Source: an uncultured Eubacteriales bacterium (GTDB lineage Bacteria > Bacillota > Clostridia > Oscillospirales > CAG-272). From it: a stretch of 33,524 nt of DNA. This document shows, piece by piece, positions 17,942 through 25,667 of this stretch; positions within the stretch are counted from its first letter, which is position 1; the number at the start of each line of letters is the position of its first letter. A program made the position numbers and the translations under genes. The notes under the pieces are model-generated. The model was not told where the DNA came from. It saw nothing but the letters and a program-made list of their open reading frames with translations, and made no database searches. Location of the stretch: the NCBI GenBank assembly GCA_934446065.1, contig CAKSDP010000021.1, forward strand, positions 1 through 33,524, in the 5' to 3' direction.

Positions 17942-18529
17942 ATGCAGAGAGAAAAGAACGCCTCAAGCGTCCTCGTCGTGTCGCAATCGGCAAAGGGACA
18001 CGAGTACATCTGCGATCTTCTCCCGCAGGCTTCGTTTTATCCGATAGAATATGCGCCGAACGCGGGAGAAGCCAAGCGGCTGCTCATGCGCAGACCGTTC
18101 GACATCGTTGTGATAAATACCCCTCTCCCGGACGAATCCGGAATCGAGCTTGCGCTCGATCTGTCAAAGGATGATTCGATAGGCATTCTTCTGATGGTCA
18201 AGAACGATCTGTACGAGCAGGTCTCGTACAAGGTCGAGGATGAGGGAATATTTACGGTCGGAAAGCCCGGAACAAAGCAGGGCGTGTACCAGGCAATAAA
18301 GCTGCTCGTCGCATCGAGAGCGAGAACGATGCGTGCCGAGATGAAGGCGGCAGGGCTCAAATCCAAGATGGAGGAGATCCGCCTTGTAAACCGCGCAAAG
18401 TGGCTTCTGATAGATCATCTGAAGATGAACGAATCGGAGGCACACAGGTACATTGAGAAGCAGTCGATGGACACGCGCATATCGCGCAGGGACATCGCAG
18501 AATCAATAATAAGGACGTACGAAAACTGA
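17942..18529 (+). CDS. ANTAR-domain antiterminator with pseudo-receiver (NitR/AmiR-NasT type)
   Basis: ANTAR proteins bind paired hairpins in mRNA leaders and prevent termination, often of nitrogen genes. The 195-residue product has an N-terminal receiver-like fold (about 8-125), a short coiled linker and a C-terminal ANTAR domain (about 143-193: RLVNRAKWLLIDHLKMNESEAHRYIEKQSM). The receiver lacks its phosphoacceptor: FDIVVINTPLPDESG has Asn59 where Asp is expected, and SQS replaces the usual acidic pair. The lysine of GKPG (108) remains. From memory, clostridial NitR-like relatives next to glnA share this Asn, so regulation is probably by ligand or protein contact. It follows the GS-like gene with a GAGGAGG site and ends in a terminator. 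Confidence 0.92.
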   Translation: MQREKNASSVLVVSQSAKGHEYICDLLPQASFYPIEYAPNAGEAKRLLMRRPFDIVVINTPLPDESGIELALDLSKDDSIGILLMVKNDLYEQVSYKVEDEGIFTVGKPGTKQGVYQAIKLLVASRARTMRAEMKAAGLKSKMEEIRLVNRAKWLLIDHLKMNESEAHRYIEKQSMDTRISRRDIAESIIRTYEN

Positions 18530-18580
18530 AAATGCCCCAAGGCAGCCGCACATCAAACGAGGCGGCACCGGGGCATTTTT
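18529..18580. terminator. Bidirectional terminator between the ANTAR gene and gltA
   Basis: A 10-bp outer stem (18529-18538 with 18570-18579; AAAATGCCCC) encloses a GCCGC/GCGGC inner stem. T tracts lie on both strands because the stem begins with A and ends with T runs. It serves two convergent genes. Confidence 0.85.
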
Positions 18581-18591
18581 TATATTTGATT

Positions 18592-19959
18592 TTACGCTCT
18601 CTCGTCGAGCTTCACATACGGGACGCGATCCTTGACCGCTCTGTATGCGGGGCGAATGATCTTTCCGGTATTGATGATCTCCTCCATGCGGTGAGCGCTC
18701 CATCCGGCGATACGCGACACGGCGAATATCGGGGTGAACAGCTCCTCGGGAAGTCCGAGCATTCTGTAAACAAAGCCGCTGAAGAAGTCAACGTTGTGGC
18801 TGACGCCCTTGTAGATCTTGCGTCTCTCGGCGATAAGGTCGGACGCGATGCGGGCGGTATTGCGGTACAACTCGTACTCATCTCCGCGTCCCTTCTCGGC
18901 AGAAAGCCTGCGGGCATAGTCCATGAGTATCTCGGCTCTCGGATCGGATACGGAATAGACCGCGTGTCCCATTCCGTAGATAAGTCCGGAATGGTCAAAC
19001 GCCTTCTTATCAAGCACATCCGACAGATAAGCGCGTATCTGCGAATCCGAGCCCCAGTCACGCACGTTCTCCTTCATGTCGTCGAACATATGCACGACCT
19101 TGATATTCGCGCCGCCGTGGCGCGGTCCCTTCATCGAGCCGAGCGACGCAGCCATAGCGGAATACGTATCCGTGCCGGATGACGTGACGACATGGTTTGT
19201 GAAGGTGGAGTTGTTTCCGCCGCCGTGCTCGGCGTGGAGCATCAGCGCCATATCGAGCACCACCGCCTCAAGGTGTGTATACGAGCTGTCCTGACGCAGT
19301 ATGTGGAGCAGATTCTCGGCTGTGGACAGCTCCGGCACGGGCGGGTGGATGAACAGGCTCTGATTGTCGTGATAGTGCGAGTATGCTTGATAGCCGTACA
19401 CGGCAAGCATCGGGAACAGTGCTATGAGCTGGAGGCACTGGCGCAGGACATTCGGAAGCGAGATGTCGTCTGCGTTGTCGTCATATGAGTAGAGCGTGAG
19501 GACGGAACGCGCAAGCACGTTCATCATATCCTTGCTCGGCGCCTTAAGAATTATATCGCGCACAAAGCTCGTCGGAAGCGTGCGGTAGCTGCTGAGCACC
19601 TGCGAGAACTCGGAAAGCTCCGTCTCTGTCGGAAGATTTCCGAACAGGAGAAGGTACACGCACTCCTCAAAGCCGAAGCGGTCGTCCTTTGCCGCACCCG
19701 CGACTATATCCTTGATGTTCACGCCGCGATAGAACAGTCTGCCTTCGCACGGCACAAGCTCGCCGTTCGTCTCATCGTAAGCCTGAACCTCGGATATTTC
19801 CGTAAGTCCGGTGAGCACGCCGCGTCCTCTAAGATCGCGAAGCCCGCGATTGACCGCATATTTCGTGTAAAGCTCTGTATCAATAAGACTTTCCTTTACA
19901 CACCTGTCCGCCATTTCTCTGATATACGGCGTAATCTCCTGATAGTTATGTTCAGCCAT
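18592..19959 (-). CDS. gltA: Citrate synthase
   Basis: The enzyme condenses acetyl-CoA and oxaloacetate to citrate, the first step toward 2-oxoglutarate and glutamate. The 455-residue product belongs to the longer clostridial form, with an N-terminal extension of roughly 60 residues before EGRLFYRGVNIKDIV. The catalytic residues are present: His in LMLHAEHGGGNNSTFT (about 245), His in YGMGHAVYSVSDPR (about 317) and Asp in NVDFFSGFVYRMLG (about 385). A 2-methylcitrate synthase activity cannot be excluded. It starts after a GGGAGG site and is transcribed alone, converging on the ANTAR gene. Confidence 0.95.
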   Translation of the reverse strand: MAEHNYQEITPYIREMADRCVKESLIDTELYTKYAVNRGLRDLRGRGVLTGLTEISEVQAYDETNGELVPCEGRLFYRGVNIKDIVAGAAKDDRFGFEECVYLLLFGNLPTETELSEFSQVLSSYRTLPTSFVRDIILKAPSKDMMNVLARSVLTLYSYDDNADDISLPNVLRQCLQLIALFPMLAVYGYQAYSHYHDNQSLFIHPPVPELSTAENLLHILRQDSSYTHLEAVVLDMALMLHAEHGGGNNSTFTNHVVTSSGTDTYSAMAASLGSMKGPRHGGANIKVVHMFDDMKENVRDWGSDSQIRAYLSDVLDKKAFDHSGLIYGMGHAVYSVSDPRAEILMDYARRLSAEKGRGDEYELYRNTARIASDLIAERRKIYKGVSHNVDFFSGFVYRMLGLPEELFTPIFAVSRIAGWSAHRMEEIINTGKIIRPAYRAVKDRVPYVKLDERA

Positions 19960-20003
19960 TGCGACCTCCCTCTCCCGTTATACGGCAAAATGTTATTTGA
20001 TTT

Positions 20004-20034
20004 ATTCTATCACACACAAATGAACCCTGTGTGA
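20004..20034 (-). promoter_or_regulatory. Candidate gltA promoter -10 with adjoining inverted repeat
   Basis: A TAGAAT box (20004-20009, minus strand) lies 45 bases before gltA. Directly upstream, where a -35 should be, sits the inverted repeat TCACACA-N11-TGTGTGA (20010-20034). No good -35 is visible, which would fit an activator-dependent promoter. Confidence 0.4.
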
Positions 20035-20137
20035 ATTTTTTAGAAACTAAAGTGCAGAGAACCCATGTTTTACGCCGGAATATTCCCGAAAACGGCGCAT
20101 ATGATACGTTATAAAACCGCTATTAAAAATTCGGGGG

Positions 20138-20166
20138 TTGCATTTTTCATATGTTTGTGATATACT
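20138..20166 (+). promoter_or_regulatory. Promoter of the 3D-domain protein gene
   Basis: TTGCAT, 17 bases, TATACT with a TGA extended -10 just before it. About 85 bases of leader follow, containing a CCGC/GCGG hairpin next to the ribosome binding site. The leader looks too short for a c-di-AMP riboswitch, often found ahead of such genes. Confidence 0.75.
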
Positions 20167-20257
20167 ATATTTGAATTTGCCTTTTTGAGAGGCGGATCTC
20201 AACTTCAGGAAAGGATCAAAAAGTTTAGCAAAACCGCTTTTGCGGAATGGAGTTATT

Positions 20258-21436
20258 ATGGGAAAAATGGGCAATGATCTCCGCCGGACGGCTGAGATAC
20301 CGGTCACACAAAATCCCGGAGAACGCCGGAAAACTTTGACCAGACCTTACAAATCTCGTATATTTAAAGAAATCGTATCGCCCCGAGGCGCGGCGCTCAC
20401 CGCATCGCTCCTCACAGCCTTCACGCTGATAATAGCTGCGGCTGCTGCGGGCAGCATTCCCTCAGACGAGGCGGATGCTTATATCGGTCATGAAAACTAT
20501 GAGCTTCTCCCGGGTGCGCCCGCCTCAGACGGCGGCGCAGGACGCTATTTCGAGACAGTCGATGAAAGTGCGTCCGACATACCTGTCCTTCTCTCTGCAA
20601 AAATGTCCGACACAGCTGAATCCGGCACGGACAGTGCAGATACTGCCATGACAGGTACGGCGGCACCGGCCGCAGCCGCTCCGGAAACAACGGAACAGGC
20701 GGAAAAAACCGAGCGTTTCACGGTAACGTTTGAGTTCTACGGGCGCGACAGCATAAGCTGCGTCACCGCTCCCGCGACGGTTGCCGAGATCGCGGAAAAG
20801 GCAGGCATCTCGTTTGACGAGAGCGAGCGTCTCAATATTGATCTTGACGCGATGCTCTACTCAGACACCACAATTTCGGCAGACACCGTGACATACGGGA
20901 CGGCAAGCGTCACAGAGACGATCGACTACGACGTCGAGTATGTGGACGTTCAGACGATCCCGAACGGTACCACCCGTGTTGCCGAGTACGGCTCTGAGGG
21001 TGAGCGCGTAGTCGAATACGACTGCACCTACGTCAACGGAGTTGAGGTAGCGCGCACCGAGCGCACCTCGTACATAAACTCTTACCCGAAAAATCAGGTA
21101 GTATACAGAGGTGTCGGCGGCACATTCACCGGAGCTGACGGTGTGACCCGCAGCTACTCGTACTACATTGATGTCAAGGCGACCGTCTACTACACCGGCG
21201 GAATCTGTGCAACAGGCGTTCCGGCTGACGAGACCGTCATCGCGGTCGACCCGTCCGTCATTGCGCTCGGCACCAAGGTTTACGTTTCCGGCAGTTATGC
21301 CGACTTTGGCGTGCGTACAGCAGCCGACACCGGCGGATCGATCAAAGGCAACATTATCGACATTTGCATAAGTCCGTCAAGTCCTTACGCCGGCGGCTTC
21401 GGATTCAAGCCGATGCGTGTCTACATACTGAATTAG
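20258..21436 (+). CDS. Membrane-anchored cell-wall protein with G5 and 3D domains
   Basis: This family (YabE/YocH/RpfB-like) acts on or binds peptidoglycan outside the cell. The chosen ATG (20258) has GGAG 5 bases upstream; a TTG 18 bases earlier has no such site. The 392-residue product has a basic cytoplasmic start, one membrane helix at about 44-65, an A/T/S/E-rich linker to about 150 and a DUF348-like segment (153-200). A G5-like domain (about 213-285) and a 3D domain (306-391) follow. The three aspartates that name the 3D fold are visible: VDPSVIALGTKVYV (D331), AADTGG (D357) and NIIDI (D368). It is a single gene with its own promoter and terminator. Confidence 0.9.
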   Translation: MGKMGNDLRRTAEIPVTQNPGERRKTLTRPYKSRIFKEIVSPRGAALTASLLTAFTLIIAAAAAGSIPSDEADAYIGHENYELLPGAPASDGGAGRYFETVDESASDIPVLLSAKMSDTAESGTDSADTAMTGTAAPAAAAPETTEQAEKTERFTVTFEFYGRDSISCVTAPATVAEIAEKAGISFDESERLNIDLDAMLYSDTTISADTVTYGTASVTETIDYDVEYVDVQTIPNGTTRVAEYGSEGERVVEYDCTYVNGVEVARTERTSYINSYPKNQVVYRGVGGTFTGADGVTRSYSYYIDVKATVYYTGGICATGVPADETVIAVDPSVIALGTKVYVSGSYADFGVRTAADTGGSIKGNIIDICISPSSPYAGGFGFKPMRVYILN

Positions 21437-21440
21437 CTTG

Positions 21441-21476
21441 AAAAATCGGAAAGGGACGCACCCTTTCCGATTTTTT
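21441..21476 (+). terminator. Rho-independent terminator of the 3D-domain gene
   Basis: A perfect 15-bp stem (21441-21455 with 21461-21475; AAAAATCGGAAAGGG) has a 5-base loop and ends in TTTTTT. Confidence 0.93.
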
Positions 21477-21579
21477 AAGTGTTCTGAAATTATGCGTTTG
21501 ACTAAAAATCGTAATTTTCTGTTTTTGCAGAAAATTGCACCTATTTTCACAAAAACCGCCCAAAGGATGTGTTTCAAAA

Positions 21580-22707
21580 ATGGATTTTTCAAAACTTGAT
21601 GCGTTTCTCGATGAGATAGCAGGCACACTTGTTCCGTCTACAGACTGCGTTGTATTCATGGATCACAAAATGATCCACCGCCACATATCCGGCTATATTA
21701 ATAATGAAGAAAAGATCGCGCCGACGGGGGATGAGCTCTACTATATGTTCTCGTCGTCAAAGCCCGTGACCTGCGCTGCGGCGCTGATACTTCTGGAGCG
21801 TGGATGCTTTTCGCTCAACGATCCGGTGTCAAATTATATGCCCGAATTCGGCGAGATGAAGGTACTGATGCCGGACGGCTCGCTCAGAGCACCCGCATCG
21901 CCGATAAAGATCCGCCATCTGTTCACGATGACGTCCGGTCTTGACTACGATCTGTCGTCAAAGCCGCTGTTCGACGCGATCGAAGAATCCGGCGGGCGCT
22001 GCCCGACCCGCGATATGGTCCGCGCGATCGCGAAGCGCCCCCTCTTGTTTGATCCCGGAACGAAATGGATGTACGGTCTGTCGCACGACATTCTCGCAGC
22101 GCTCGTTGAGGTGATCTCCGGCGTTCGCTTTGCCGACTTCGTTCAAGCGAATATTTTTGATCGCGTCGGTATGCCGAACTCGCATTTTCATCTGACAGAG
22201 GACGAAATGTCAAAGCTTCCGCCAATGTACATATACGATAATTCCGCCGAGTGCTTCAAGCCCACACGTCTTGTGAATGACTACGTGTTCGGTGAGGACT
22301 ACGACGCCGGCGGTGCCGGAATAATTTCGACCGTCGAGGACATGGCAAAGTTTTCAGATATGCTCGCCTGCGGCGGCGTCACCGCAGATGATGTGCGGAT
22401 CCTCCGCCCCGAAACCGTGCGGATGATGCACACAAACTGCCTGACTCCTGAGCTTCTGCCGTCGTTCAACTGGACGCAGTATATCGGCTACGGTTACGGT
22501 CTCGGCGTTCGCACGCTTATCACGCAAGAGTACGGAGCAAGATCGCCAATCGGCGAATTCGGCTGGGCGGGAGCCGCAGGCTCGTACACCCTGTGCGACT
22601 GTGAGAACAGGCTCTCTCTGTTCTGCGCACGCCATATGCTGAACAACAAGGAGCCGGAGATCTCGCCGTATCTGCGCGATTTCCTGTATGAAGCGCTTTC
22701 ACTGTAA
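21580..22707 (+). CDS. Serine hydrolase of the class C beta-lactamase/esterase VIII fold
   Basis: These enzymes hydrolyse esters or peptides through an acyl-serine intermediate. The 375-residue product has the SxxK motif FSSSKP (S58, K61), the tyrosine motif MYGLSHD near 157-163 and GWAGAAG near the C-terminus in place of the KTG box. That set is typical of EstB-like esterases rather than of true beta-lactamases. There is no signal peptide, so it is probably cytoplasmic. An upstream frame adds 15 residues; MDFSKLDAFL fits the family better, but only a distant AAAGGA supports it. It is a separate gene after the terminator at 21476, with no clear promoter seen. Substrate unknown. Confidence 0.85.
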   Translation: MDFSKLDAFLDEIAGTLVPSTDCVVFMDHKMIHRHISGYINNEEKIAPTGDELYYMFSSSKPVTCAAALILLERGCFSLNDPVSNYMPEFGEMKVLMPDGSLRAPASPIKIRHLFTMTSGLDYDLSSKPLFDAIEESGGRCPTRDMVRAIAKRPLLFDPGTKWMYGLSHDILAALVEVISGVRFADFVQANIFDRVGMPNSHFHLTEDEMSKLPPMYIYDNSAECFKPTRLVNDYVFGEDYDAGGAGIISTVEDMAKFSDMLACGGVTADDVRILRPETVRMMHTNCLTPELLPSFNWTQYIGYGYGLGVRTLITQEYGARSPIGEFGWAGAAGSYTLCDCENRLSLFCARHMLNNKEPEISPYLRDFLYEALSL

Positions 22708-22713
22708 ATACAC

Positions 22714-22744
22714 GGGGGCGGCACGCCTAAAGCGTACCGCCCCC
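22714..22744. terminator. GC-rich hairpin between the serine hydrolase gene and hpf
   Basis: GGGGGCGGCACGC pairs with GCGTACCGCCCCC with one mismatch (22714-22744). It sits between convergent genes but lacks a good T tract on either strand, so intrinsic termination may be weak. Confidence 0.55.
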
Positions 22745-22787
22745 AAAAACCGCGTGGCGTGCCTTGCAAATGTTGTTTTTCCACGCC

Positions 22788-23315
22788 TCACGCCGGCATT
22801 ATCATGCCGTAGTCGTTGTTCTTACGTTTGTAGACTACGCAGATGTTTCCGCTCTCCGCGTCGGTGAACATGAAGAACGTATGGCCGAGCAGATTCATCT
22901 GAAGTATTGCTTCCTCGGGCGTCATAGGACGCATCGGGAACGTTTTCGTGCGAATATTGAACTCGCCCTCCTCCTCGATCTCGGCTGCGGGATCGTCGCT
23001 GTCGGGGACATGAAAATCGCCGCCCTTCATGCGCCGCTCAAGGCGCGTTTTATTTTTGCGGATCTGCCGCTCGATCGTATCTACACATTCGTCAAGTGCC
23101 GAGAGGAAGGTGGAATTCTTCTCCTCGCTGCGCACCATCATTCCCTTGTACGTTATCATGATCTCCAGGCATTCCTTGCCCCTCAGGCGGCTGAAAGTAA
23201 CTACCGCGTCAGCCGTTCCCGGGAAAAATTTATCAAGCTTCGAGAGCTTCGCCTCTACTGCTGCCTTGAGGTCATCGCTGACTGTCATTTGTCTGCCGAT
23301 TACGGATATTTTCAT
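22788..23315 (-). CDS. hpf: Ribosome hibernation promoting factor, long form
   Basis: Long HPF binds the 30S decoding groove and pairs ribosomes into inactive 100S dimers in stationary phase. The 175-residue product has an N-terminal HPF/RaiA domain (about 1-100; MKISVIGRQMTVSDDLK) and a charged linker. The C-terminal dimerisation domain (about 118-175) carries RTKTFPMRPMTPEEAILQMNLLGHTFFMF, matching the family's conserved motif. I use the ATG at 23315, which follows AAGG; a GTG four codons earlier is possible. Own promoter upstream. Confidence 0.96.
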   Translation of the reverse strand: MKISVIGRQMTVSDDLKAAVEAKLSKLDKFFPGTADAVVTFSRLRGKECLEIMITYKGMMVRSEEKNSTFLSALDECVDTIERQIRKNKTRLERRMKGGDFHVPDSDDPAAEIEEEGEFNIRTKTFPMRPMTPEEAILQMNLLGHTFFMFTDAESGNICVVYKRKNNDYGMIMPA

Positions 23316-23368
23316 AAACCTTACCACCCTTTTTCTGTTCTACAGACGGTGATCCTGTCTGTATTTTT

Positions 23369-23397
23369 ATTATACCATCCAATTTGTGATATGTATA
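23369..23397 (-). promoter_or_regulatory. Promoter of hpf
   Basis: On the minus strand: TATACA, 17 bases, TATAAT. The leader of about 50 bases folds into a small hairpin (ACAGAC/GTCTGT, 23342-23362) before the ribosome binding site. Confidence 0.6.
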
Positions 23398-23482
23398 TAG
23401 TGTTTTAATTATTTTTCTGTGAACGTTGTTTATTTGTGATAGATGCACAAATTTTCTTGTGCAGGATTGGTGTATCGGCGAA

Positions 23483-23511
23483 TTGCATTTTTCCCAAGGA
23501 TGTGATATAAT
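23483..23511 (+). promoter_or_regulatory. Orphan promoter facing a terminator
   Basis: TTGCAT, 17 bases, TATAAT with an extended -10 TGA. It closely resembles the promoter at 20138-20166 (shared TTGCATTTTTC and TGTGATATA). No ORF follows: the terminator hairpin begins about 15 bases after the predicted start, so any product would be an RNA of roughly 55-60 bases. Confidence 0.55.
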
Positions 23512-23532
23512 ATTATTGTTGCGTGACAAAAA

Positions 23533-23561
23533 CGGAGTCTTGTGTTTTCCACAAGACTCCG
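23533..23561. terminator. Terminator of the rpmH-rnpA-yidD-yidC-jag-EamA transcript
   Basis: A perfect 12-bp stem (23533-23544 with 23550-23561; CGGAGTCTTGTG) has a 5-base loop. On the minus strand TTTTTG follows; on the plus strand CTTTATTTTAT follows, so it can act both ways. Confidence 0.9.
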
Positions 23562-23580
23562 CTTTATTTTATATTTTCGC

Positions 23581-24480
23581 TCAGTTTTCCGACTGTTTTG
23601 CGGGACTTTGTTTTTCGGGTACCTGAGACAGCACGATTCCGCAGAACATAAGCGCGCACCCTATGTAGCCGGTAACGGTCATGTACTCCTTCAGAATGAT
23701 CGCCGCGCCGACCGCGCTGAACACCGACTCGGTAGAGAGAATTATCGCGGCAAACGTCGGGTCGGCGTCCTTCTGCCCGAGCAGCTGGCACGTATACGCA
23801 ATGCCGACCGATCCGACACCGCCGTAAAGCAGCGGGATGATCGCCGCGCGAACATACTCAAACGAAAAGCTGTCGCGCTCGCAGAACAACGCTATCGCGC
23901 CGGAAACGACCACGCACACGGTAAACTGCACCGCCGAAAAGCGAAGCGGACGCACCTCATTGCCGAAACGATCGAGAACGATTATATGGAACGCCCACAG
24001 CACCGCTCCGATGAGCAGCACGACATCACCTATGCCGAACGAAGCCTCGCCCTGCACGCCGCAGAGGAGGTACAGCCCGATCACGGTCACGACGGCTCCC
24101 ATCCACACAAATTTCCCCGTGCGTCTGCCGAACATGAAGTAGATCATCGGCACGAGCACCGTATATACGCCGGTGAGGAACGCCGATTTGCCGGCGCTGC
24201 CGGTAATCTCGATCCCGAACTGCTGAAGGTTTGATGCGGCGCTGAGGATCACGCCGGCGAGGAGTCCGTACAGCACAGTATTTTTCAGCTGGGCGCGATC
24301 GGACTTGCCGCGCTCGAATATCAGAATCACCGGAATGAGCGACAGCGCTCCCATGGCAAAGCGAATCCCGTTAAACGTAAATGGGCGCAGATAATTCGCG
24401 CCCACTCGCTGTGCCACGAAAGCGGATCCCCATATCACGGCTGTTATTACCAGAAATAATGTGGATTTCAGCTTTTTCAT
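23581..24480 (-). CDS. EamA/DMT-superfamily transporter
   Basis: These ten-helix proteins of the drug/metabolite transporter superfamily usually export amino acids or metabolites. The 299-residue product shows two homologous five-helix halves, each an EamA domain. The first begins STLFLVITAVIWGSAFVAQRVG, and the second begins FGIGDVVLLIGAVLWAFHIIVLD with a PTFAAIILSTESVFSAV segment. I choose the ATG at 24480, with GAGG 9 bases upstream. It lies 27 bases after jag and precedes the terminator, so it is probably the last gene of the rpmH operon. Substrate unknown. Confidence 0.92.
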   Translation of the reverse strand: MKKLKSTLFLVITAVIWGSAFVAQRVGANYLRPFTFNGIRFAMGALSLIPVILIFERGKSDRAQLKNTVLYGLLAGVILSAASNLQQFGIEITGSAGKSAFLTGVYTVLVPMIYFMFGRRTGKFVWMGAVVTVIGLYLLCGVQGEASFGIGDVVLLIGAVLWAFHIIVLDRFGNEVRPLRFSAVQFTVCVVVSGAIALFCERDSFSFEYVRAAIIPLLYGGVGSVGIAYTCQLLGQKDADPTFAAIILSTESVFSAVGAAIILKEYMTVTGYIGCALMFCGIVLSQVPEKQSPAKQSEN

Positions 24481-24507
24481 GACCATATGCCTCAAATGAT
24501 TTTGTAA

Positions 24508-25626
24508 TTATTCGGATACGCTCTCGGATGCCTGATTGTTCTCAGTCTCAGACGCACCGGCGTCCGCCGAATTATATCCCGCACGGTCTGCGCGATCCCT
24601 GTAAGAGGGATTTCTGCGGCGACCGCCGCGACGGCGCTCCTGCTTGTCCGCGCCCTCATAGGTTACGACGACCTTGCGGTTCTCGTCGGAACCGACCGAG
24701 TGAGTCGAAACATCCGGTATATCCTGCACCTCAGAATGGATGATGCGGCGCTCATACGGATTCATCGGCTCAAGCACGAAGTTGCGCTTGTACTTGACCG
24801 CCTTGCCCGCCATTCTGCGCGCGAGTGCGCGGAGAGTCTCCTCTCTCTTTGCGCGATAGTTGCCGATATCGACAACGATCTTCAGAAAATCTCTGTCCGG
24901 CGTCGGAGAACGGCGGCTCGCGCTCAGGTTCGCAAGGAACTGGATCGCGTCAAGCGTTTCGCCGTGGTGTCCGATGAGGAATCCGGTGTCGTCTCCCTCA
25001 ATATTGATTCCGACAAATGCACCCTCGTCGTTCTTGACAACGACAGGCTTGCCGTCCGAACCCATATCGGTGATAACGTTCTGGATGAACTCCACCGCAA
25101 ATCCCATCTCAGCCTCTGTGATCGGCTCGTATTTCTTCTCCGGTCTTGCAGATTCTTTATTTTCGGCATTTGCCGCAGGAGCAGTCGGAGCTGCCGCCGG
25201 TGCCGCTGCCTCAACAGGCTTCTGAGCCGGTTTCGGCTGAGGCTTCGGCTTTGCCTGGGGCTTCGGAGCATCGGCAGCCTTATCTGCCGCAGGCTTTTCA
25301 GCCTTTGCGGGAGCGGATGCCTTTGCCGGTGCGGGAGCTTTTTCGGCAGCTGCCTTTGTTTCCTTGTGATCCATGCCGTCGCCGCCCTTGTCGGTCTCGA
25401 CCTTCATGGCTTTCATATCGCTTATGATAGAGCTGATGTCGGCATCATCCTCGCCGTCATCAACAGTTACTTTTATTTTTGCGAGAGCTGCGCCGAGTCC
25501 GAGAAAGCCCTTCTTCGGCATCTCAAGTATCTCACACGACACCTCGCCGTCCGCGCTGTACTTTGAATACGCGTCGGACATTGCTTCTTCCACCGTTTTG
25601 GCGGTAATAATATATTCCTTTTTCAT
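24508..25626 (-). CDS. jag: RNA-binding protein Jag/KhpB (SpoIIIJ-associated), extended linker
   Basis: Jag/KhpB is an RNA-binding partner of KhpA linked to cell division and envelope control. The 372-residue product has the Jag_N domain (EYIITAKTVEEAM...MPKKGFLGLGAALAKIKV, about 3-58), then about 100 residues rich in A, P and K. A KH domain follows with DDTGFLIGHHGETLDAIQFL and an R3H domain with RALARRMAGKAV..FVLEPMNPYERRIIH. A basic/acidic tail ends the protein. Common Jag proteins are about 205-260 residues, so linker and tail are expanded. The start is uncertain: 25626 fits the family but has no ribosome binding site, whereas an ATG at 25653 has AAAGG very close. Confidence 0.93.
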   Translation of the reverse strand: MKKEYIITAKTVEEAMSDAYSKYSADGEVSCEILEMPKKGFLGLGAALAKIKVTVDDGEDDADISSIISDMKAMKVETDKGGDGMDHKETKAAAEKAPAPAKASAPAKAEKPAADKAADAPKPQAKPKPQPKPAQKPVEAAAPAAAPTAPAANAENKESARPEKKYEPITEAEMGFAVEFIQNVITDMGSDGKPVVVKNDEGAFVGINIEGDDTGFLIGHHGETLDAIQFLANLSASRRSPTPDRDFLKIVVDIGNYRAKREETLRALARRMAGKAVKYKRNFVLEPMNPYERRIIHSEVQDIPDVSTHSVGSDENRKVVVTYEGADKQERRRGGRRRNPSYRDRADRAGYNSADAGASETENNQASESVSE

Positions 25627-25667
25627 ATTCTTAGCATACGCGCCGCTGCGCATATCCTTTCACGCTG

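Noticed and set aside
17942..18529. Receiver lacking Asp as a novel loss unique to this genome
   Set aside because: From memory, related clostridial ANTAR proteins beside glnA also have Asn at this site, so this is probably a family trait; only the pairing with a degenerate GS is unusual.
20173..20257. Possible c-di-AMP riboswitch ahead of the 3D-domain gene
   Set aside because: Such riboswitches often precede this family, but the leader is only about 85 bases and I cannot find the conserved core.
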